Position numbers and translations under genes: made by a program. The notes below the pieces were generated by a model, which did not search any database, had not been told where the DNA came from, and worked only from the letters and a program-made list of their open reading frames with translations. A stretch of DNA of 17,500 nucleotides, taken from contig CAJNDS010002137.1 in NCBI GenBank assembly GCA_905221605.1, positions 396,731-414,230 of the forward strand, written 5' to 3'. This document shows, piece after piece, positions 13,713 through 17,500 of this stretch. The number at the start of each line of letters is the position of its first letter. Positions within the stretch are counted from its first letter, which is position 1. The stretch comes from Symbiodinium natans. Its lineage: Eukaryota > Sar > Dinophyceae > Suessiales > Symbiodiniaceae.

Positions 13713-13857
13713 CTACCTAAAAAGGATACTTGACATGGGCACCGCGAGGTAAACCCTACAACCCTAAGCCTAAACCCTTATCAGTACTTCTACCGTATAG
13801 ACCTGACCTGTCTTCCCGCCTCTCAATGCAGTGCCCGAGTTTATACAGGTTTAGGGT
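13703..13857 (+). repeat. Duplicated block R6, copy 2 (45-base deletion)
   Basis: Matches copy 1: TTTAGGTGCTACCTAAAAAGG, CCTAAACCCTTATCAG, CCGTATAGACCT, CTGTCTTCCCGCCTCTC, GAGTTTATACA. Only one CCCGCCT (13815) is left, as expected for a deletion between the two short repeats of copy 1. Confidence 0.8.
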
Positions 13858-14100
13858 TTAGCTTATTTCGGAGGTTCGGAAAGTAGAGTTCCACACTATT
13901 CCCCGAACTATAGTATATAGTACAATCCACTGAAAATCCCCCAAAAAGGGGACCCCTAATTTTTGGACAGACCCTAAACCCTAAACCCTAAAACCCTGCC
14001 CTGTACAACGTGGACTTGTGGGCGTTCGATGCCTCAGGGCCGTAAACCCAAAATCCTAAACCCTATCTTCCCCACAAACCCACAAACCCTAACCCTACAG
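13858..14100 (-). repeat. Unique pieces with C-strand patches
   Basis: AT-rich unique DNA to 13968 with CCCCCAAAAAGGGG, CCCTAAA units 13969-13998, a short GC-rich island 13999-14040 (plus frame LYNVDLWAFDAS, minus also open), then worn CCCTAAA to 14098. Confidence 0.6.
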
Positions 14101-14181
14101 AATTTGGGTCAGGCACTGCTGATGCACCCAGGTCTTCTCGATTTCTCGATCCGCCTCGCGGAGCTCGGAGCTTGCTGGTGC
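14095..14181 (-). CDS. Candidate terminal exon, unknown protein
   Basis: Minus-strand frame with SSELREADREIEKTWVHQQC and a TAG stop at 14095-14097. Charged, helix-like composition. About 80 percent G/C third positions in the core. Possible acceptors are CACCAG and CTCCGAG. The plus strand is open too (LLDFSIRLAEL) with a GTCAG acceptor and a weaker codon bias. If right, this is the C-terminal end of a protein whose upstream exons lie to the right. Confidence 0.35.
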   Translation of the reverse strand, partial: APASSELREADREIEKTWVHQQCLTQIL

Positions 14182-14372
14182 TAGGGTTTAGGGAATCAGG
14201 GTTTAAGGGTTAAGGGTTTAGGGTTTAGGGTTTAAGGGTTTAAGGGTGTAGGGCTTAAGGGTTTAACGGTTTAAGGGTGTAGGGTTTAAGGATTGAGGGT
14301 TTAGAAGTTAAGGGTTTAGGGCTTAGGGATTCAGGGTTTAAGGGCTAAGGGTTTAGGATTTACGGGTTGGGT
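14182..14372 (+). repeat. G-strand array with TTTAAGGG octamers
   Basis: TTTAAGGG and TGTAGGG units alternate with TTTAGGG. Confidence 0.92.
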
Positions 14373-14376
14373 TCGT

Positions 14377-14404
14377 AAGGATGAAGGTATAAGGATGAAG
14401 GTAT
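14377..14404 (+). repeat. 14-base tandem duplicate
   Basis: AAGGATGAAGGTAT twice in tandem. Confidence 0.95.
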
Positions 14405-14452
14405 AGGGGGTCTGGGGCGGGGAAAGGAAGGTTTATAGGTTTCGATTCGGGT

Positions 14453-14550
14453 TTTAGGGTTTAGGGTTTAGGGTTTAGGGTTTAGGGTTTAGGGTTTAGG
14501 GTTTAGGGTTTAGGGTTTAGGGTTTAGGGTTTAGGGTTTAGGGTTTAGGG
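14453..14550 (+). repeat. Perfect TTTAGGG array
   Basis: About thirteen unbroken units. Confidence 0.99.
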
Positions 14551-14795
14551 GTGGGGGGCTGGAGGGGGGATCAAGGGTGCTTCTTGAACTGCCTTTCCAA
14601 ACAATTCGTGGAAGCGTGGGGGACGGGAAGTGTGCCCCGAAGTCGTTGGTTTCGAGGGTCTCGGGTTAAGGGCTCCTGGGGTCTATTGGGGACGTAGAGG
14701 CCCTATACCAGAAAAAGACCCTAAACCCCAACCCCTAAATTAACAAAAACAGGATTCAAGGCCTAGCTTATTCGGGTTACTCGAGTTTACTGTTA
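14551..14795. other. Unique island, coding status open
   Basis: GC-rich to about 14660 with open frames on both strands (minus TNDFGAHFPSPTLPRIV; plus LLELPFQTIRGSVGDG). Then CCCTAAACC words and a T/G-rich end. No decision possible. Confidence 0.3.
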
Positions 14796-14886
14796 GAGTT
14801 TAGGGTTTAGGGTTTAGGGTTTAGGGTTTAGGGTTTAGGGTTTAGGGTTTAGGGTTTAGGGTTTAGGGTTTAGGGTTTAGGGCTTG
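14796..14886 (+). repeat. Perfect TTTAGGG array
   Basis: About twelve unbroken units. Confidence 0.99.
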
Positions 14887-14913
14887 GCAGAAGCCCAGCC
14901 CACCCAAAGACGC

Positions 14914-15015
14914 CTGCGAGTGCACCATCAGCCGCTCCGCAAAGTTCGCGAAGGGATCGCTGGGGCCCTGCTTGTTCCGAGGGCTTTTTGAAGGCACCGG
15001 GAGCTCGAAGTGGGG
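14914..15015 (-). CDS. Well-supported candidate exon, unknown protein
   Basis: Minus-strand frame of 44 codons reaching 14884, about 80 percent G/C at third positions, against 56 percent in the overlapping plus frame. It includes HFELPVPSKSPRN early and DPFANFAERLMVHSQ late. Donor TCGCAG/GCGTCT (GC type) after 14914; acceptor CAAACCAG just before the start, with AGCAG/GGC as a later alternative. It is enclosed by perfect TTTAGGG arrays on both sides (14796-14886 and 15022-15216), the clearest example of an exon-like island between telomere arrays. No family recognised. Confidence 0.45.
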
Positions 15016-15021
15016 GCTGGT

Positions 15022-15222
15022 TTGGGGTTTAGGGTTTAGGGTTTAGGGTTTAGGGTTTAGGGTTTAGGGTTTAGGGTTTAGGGTTTAGGGTTTAGGGTTT
15101 AGGGTTTAGGGTTAGGTTTAGGGTTTAGGGTTTAGGGTTTAGGGTTTAGGGTTTAGGGTTTAGGGTTTAGGGTTTAGGGTTTAGGGTTTAGGGTTTAGGG
15201 TTTAGGGTTTAGGGTTAAACCC
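15022..15222 (+). repeat. Longest TTTAGGG array, with terminal inversion
   Basis: About 27 units, one short unit (TTAGG) near 15113. It ends GGGTTAAACCC (15212-15222), a switch from G-strand to C-strand that lasts less than one unit. Confidence 0.99.
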
Positions 15223-15335
15223 TTGCAAGCCCCAGACACCGCTTGAAAAAAACTCCCCAAAACCCAAAGCCCTGGATCCTGACCCCCGAAGCCCAGAAGC
15301 CTCCAGCCGGTGAAGCCCCCGGAAAAAGGTTTGGG
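15223..15335. other. Unique island, proline/lysine-rich frame
   Basis: Plus strand is open as a K/P/D-rich frame; minus strand is open with LLGFGGQDPGLWVLG. Codon bias does not separate them. Confidence 0.25.
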
Positions 15336-15399
15336 TCTTAGGGTTTAGGGTTTAGGGTTTAGGGTTTAGGGGATTTGGTTTAGGGTTTAGGGCTTAGGG
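15336..15399 (+). repeat. TTTAGGG tract
   Basis: About nine units, one broken. Confidence 0.97.
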
Positions 15400-15501
15400 G
15401 TTGCTGGATGTCCTGGGGCGGGGCTGGCTCGCTCGCTGCCTCGTTGGGCGGCTGGGGCCTCGATGGCGGCTTGGGCATTGGGGCATCTTGTCTTCCCCCG
15501 C
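15400..15501. other. GC-rich island, possible exon, strand unclear
   Basis: Minus strand: proline-rich frame with PMPKPPSRPQPPNEAA, about 77 percent G/C third positions. Plus strand: equally biased frame rich in L, G, R, W. The minus reading looks like a disordered protein linker. Confidence 0.3.
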
Positions 15502-15562
15502 GGTTTAGGGTTTAGGGTTTAGGGTTTAGGGTTTAGGGTTTAGGGTTTAGGTCTTAGGGTTG
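15502..15562 (+). repeat. TTTAGGG tract
   Basis: About eight units. Confidence 0.97.
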
Positions 15563-15666
15563 AGAGGCTCATCGTATAGCTACAAGGGCCCTGTGTGCGC
15601 GCCCCGAGCCTGCAAATTTCGAGTCCAGAGGGCCCTTTAAAGAAGGTCGGGGGTTCCTATTTCCTG
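15563..15666. other. Unique island
   Basis: Open frames on both strands (plus SSYSYKGPVCAPRACKF); no decisive bias. Confidence 0.25.
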
Positions 15667-15774
15667 AATAGGGTTTAGGGTTTGGGGTTTAGGGTTTAGG
15701 GATTAGAGTTTAGGGTTTAAGGTTTACGGTTTAGGGGTTCAGGATTTAGGGGTTCGGGTTTCGGGTTTAGGGAC
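15667..15774 (+). repeat. Degenerate G-strand array
   Basis: TTTAGGG decaying to TTTACGG, TTCAGGA and TTTCGGG. Confidence 0.92.
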
Positions 15775-15780
15775 CATGTC

Positions 15781-15912
15781 ACTCCTTGGAGGTTCATGGG
15801 TGCTGATAACCCCAATTAGAAGTCCACTTCTAACCTACTTAGAGGACTTAAGGACCTTATACATACAGTTATACTTAGGGTTAGTACAGTAGTACCCTGA
15901 ACCTCCAAGTAG
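15781..15912. mobile_element. Family 2 inverted-repeat element, copy 2
   Basis: About 132 bases. The left end is ACTCCTTGGAGGTTCATGGG then TGCT. The right end is AGTACCCTGAACCTCCAAGT then AG. These are inverted repeats with one-base offsets. The interior matches copy 1 at 7434-7556. No coding content, no clear target duplication. Confidence 0.72.
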
Positions 15913-16232
15913 CCTTAGGAGTCTATTGTTGATGCGCAGGGGTTGGGGTCTTTTCTAGGAATCCCATATATTTTCGTAAACTCCCATAACATAAACGGTA
16001 CTTCCCGAGTCGGGGCTGTAGGGTTTAGGGGCCTCTCTCTTGAGGACTTGAACCCCGGGTATGGACCCTCGGGTGTTGATTGCCGCCCATATGGGGTGGC
16101 TTTGGTGCCTAATTACGCGATCTCCGATTGTGCGTTGTCCTCCTTAGCAACCAATCAAGGCTCGGGGTGCTAAAAAGGCTTTTGAGCCAATGAATGACGA
16201 AGACCATTCCCGCCCTCCCCGGACCCCCCGAA
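15913..16232 (+). other. Unique stretch with an open frame, no gene recognised
   Basis: A plus-strand frame of 76 codons (15943-16173, no ATG at its start) reads PYGVALVPNYAISDCA late. Mixed third positions. Probably chance, but not excluded as an exon. Confidence 0.35.
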
Positions 16233-16318
16233 CCCCCCCAAAACTCCAAAACCCCAAACCCCAAATCCCAAACCGTAAGCCCTAAACCCAACCCCCCCCC
16301 CCCCAAAAAAAAAAAAAA
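16233..16318 (-). repeat. Worn C-strand tract ending in C13-A14
   Basis: CCCCAAA-like words, then thirteen C and fourteen A (16292-16318), the reverse complement of the layout at 11320. Confidence 0.92.
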
Positions 16319-16329
16319 TGCTAAGGATC

Positions 16330-16411
16330 TCAGGTTATAGCAAAGACCCACAGAGCCAATGCAGTCCAGATTCTGGGAGGCTGGCCCAGGGTACCCCTCT
16401 TCCTTCTGCTT
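16330..16411 (-). CDS. Candidate exon, unknown protein
   Basis: Minus-strand frame beginning after GAGGTTTCAG (acceptor-like), with KQKEEGYPGPASQNLDCIGS then a further eight codons before the A/C homopolymer block. About 67 percent G/C third positions. Possible GT donor within TCTGTGG/GTCTTT. The open frame continues upstream as far as a TAG near 16436. No family recognised. Confidence 0.3.
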
Positions 16412-16451
16412 CTGAAACCTCGGCAAGTGGGTCCGCTAGGCCATCGGACGG

Positions 16452-16600
16452 GTCCAGGGTTTAGGGTTTAGTGTTTAGGGTATAGGGTTTAGGGCTGCGG
16501 GCGGCTTGGAGAAGGGTTTAGGCTTAGGGTTCGGGATTCGGGCTTCGGGCTTAGGGCTTAGGTGTTCAGGAGGCTTTGAGGGATTCAGGGGACTCGGAGG
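16452..16600 (+). repeat. Degenerate G-strand array
   Basis: TTTAGGG at the left, then GCTTAGGG, TTCGGG and TTCAGG words. Confidence 0.85.
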
Positions 16601-16725
16601 ATTTAGGGGTAGTATAGGGGTCGGAATGATTCCCAATATTATTCCCGTATGGTCCCTTTATACTCATACTATGATGACCCCCCAAAATTCTGTTCTAGAT
16701 ATTTAGGCCCTATATGGGTTTGTAT
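16601..16725. other. AT-rich stretch with weak inverted repeats
   Basis: AGTATAGGGGTC and GGTCCCTTTATACT form an imperfect inverted pair. The context resembles, weakly, the hairpin element at 6432. No gene. Confidence 0.35.
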
Positions 16726-16760
16726 TTTCATGGGGAGGCGCGCGACAGGTGTTGGGGTCG

Positions 16761-16786
16761 GGGTATGTTTCGCGGGTATGTTTCGC
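16761..16786 (+). repeat. 13-base tandem duplicate
   Basis: GGGTATGTTTCGC twice in tandem. Confidence 0.95.
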
Positions 16787-16809
16787 GGCGGCATCATTAA
16801 ACCCTGAAC

Positions 16810-16869
16810 CTTAAACCAGGACATCTGTGCGCGAGCGGACAACTTCTGGGGGTGGCAGATGTGAAAATG
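16810..16869 (-). CDS. Candidate exon, unknown protein
   Basis: Twenty codons on the minus strand, HFHICHPQKLSARAQMSWFK, about 75 percent G/C at third positions with its upstream extension, ending TTTAAG/GTTCAG (GT donor) and entered after ACCTGCAAG, on whole codons. Competing readings: a second minus frame (16811-16999) that ends in TAA at 16811, and a plus-strand 57-base segment (16820-16876) between TTAAACCAG and GCAG/GTGACG. One of these is likely an exon; I favour the first. Confidence 0.3.
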
Positions 16870-16999
16870 CTTGCAGGTGACGTGAAGTAAGCCTCGCCCT
16901 AGTACTGCGGTGCAGGGAATGGCTGGCCTCACGTATAGGGCCCCTGCTAGACGGGTGTGCCCACAAGCTGTCCTTCTGGACTGATAACCAACCAACCAA

Positions 17000-17140
17000 C
17001 CTAAACCCTAAACCTTAAACCCTAAACCTTAAACCCTAAACCCAAAAACCTAAACATTAAACCCTAAACCCTAAACCATAAACCCTAAACCCTAAACCTT
17101 AAACCCTAAACCTTAAACCCTAAACCCAAAAACCTAAACC
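17000..17140 (-). repeat. CCCTAAA array with 84-base higher-order unit
   Basis: CCCTAAA alternates with CCTTAAA. A block ending CCCAAAAACCTAAAC recurs at 17041-17055 and 17125-17139, exactly 84 bases (twelve units) apart. Confidence 0.92.
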
Positions 17141-17242
17141 TATGATCCCCAATGACCCTCAGCCCAGTCGCTCTGCGAAGCGACTCCGCCGTTGTCGCGG
17201 GGCGCTCTTGGACCTCAGAGAGACGATACTCCCCAGCAACCG
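17141..17242. other. GC-rich island with hairpin
   Basis: AGTCGCT (17166-17172) and AGCGACT (17179-17185) form a perfect 7-base stem with a 6-base loop. Open frames on both strands; no decision on coding. Confidence 0.3.
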
Positions 17243-17500
17243 GGTTTAGGGTTTAGGGTTTAGGGTTTAGGGTTTAGGGTTTAGGTTTAGGGTTTAGGGT
17301 TTGGGTTTAGGGGTTTGGGGTTTAAGGTTTAAAGGTTAGTAACCTACCTGGTTTAGTGTTTGGGGTTGGTTTTGGTGGTCCGCAGTAATCTACCAGGTTA
17401 GGGTTTGGGTTCAAGGTTTGGGGCTTAGGATTCTGGGTTTAAGGTTAGGTAGGTTGAGGTTTAGAGCTTTCTGGGTTTAGGCTAGGGTTTAGGGTTTTTT
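17243..17500 (+). repeat. G-strand array, decaying to the right
   Basis: Clean TTTAGGG units to about 17300, then TTTGGGG, TTTAAGG and unrelated bases. A direct repeat AGTAAYCTACCWGGTT lies at 17338 and 17384. Confidence 0.88.

Noticed and set aside
16181-16194. TTGGCTCAA on the minus strand, another partial spliced-leader match
   Set aside because: Nine bases only, with a two-base interruption before the next match.
1-17500. Window as a true chromosome end
   Set aside because: Neither edge shows a long unbroken array in the right orientation and tracts switch strand throughout.

Overview
This looks like a nuclear, non-coding-rich window from a eukaryote. Its dominant feature is the seven-base telomere unit TTTAGGG (CCCTAAA on the other strand). 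It occurs in more than fifty separate tracts of about 15 to 200 bases, in both orientations, across the whole window; by eye these fill roughly a third of it. No prokaryotic gene layout, rRNA, tRNA or CRISPR array was seen. No open frame longer than about 110 codons exists. TTTAGGG telomeres fit plants, many green algae and dinoflagellates. The G/C-rich third codon positions of the best exon-like segments and the many candidate GC and GA splice donors make a dinoflagellate my first guess (inference, moderate to low confidence). A green alga, a chromerid or another alga cannot be excluded.

Layout: positions 1-6300 alternate C-strand and G-strand telomere tracts with GC-rich unique islands of 60-200 bases. 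At 6430-6535 there is a long hairpin element and at 6890-7220 a local repeat. At 7430-7560 lies the first copy of an inverted-repeat element (family 2; second copy 15781-15912). Positions 7786-8020 hold an array in which the telomere unit lengthens step by step. Positions 8149-8500 hold the best exon candidate (minus strand, 8266-8340). Positions 8938-9230 hold a cluster of a second inverted-repeat family (family 1; another copy 4263-4370). Positions 9335-10360 are variant telomere arrays around one unique stretch. Positions 10360-12840 hold an AT-rich insertion, open frames, homopolymer blocks and a dispersed repeat present twice. Positions 13440-13857 are a duplicated block. From 14182 to 15775 almost all tracts read TTTAGGG and include the longest perfect ones. 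Positions 15776-17500 hold mixed material, a higher-order CCCTAAA array and a final G-strand array.

Interpretation: the islands are the size of exons. Several have a frame with strong G/C bias at third positions and are bounded by AG acceptors and GT or GC donors, the best ones on the minus strand with donors after a complete codon. The simplest reading is one or more split genes whose introns are packed with telomere-like repeats and small non-autonomous transposons. I could not assemble a full protein or name a gene. Many GC-rich islands are open in several frames on both strands, so exon calls are tentative. What is seen directly is the repeat architecture; the gene model is inference.
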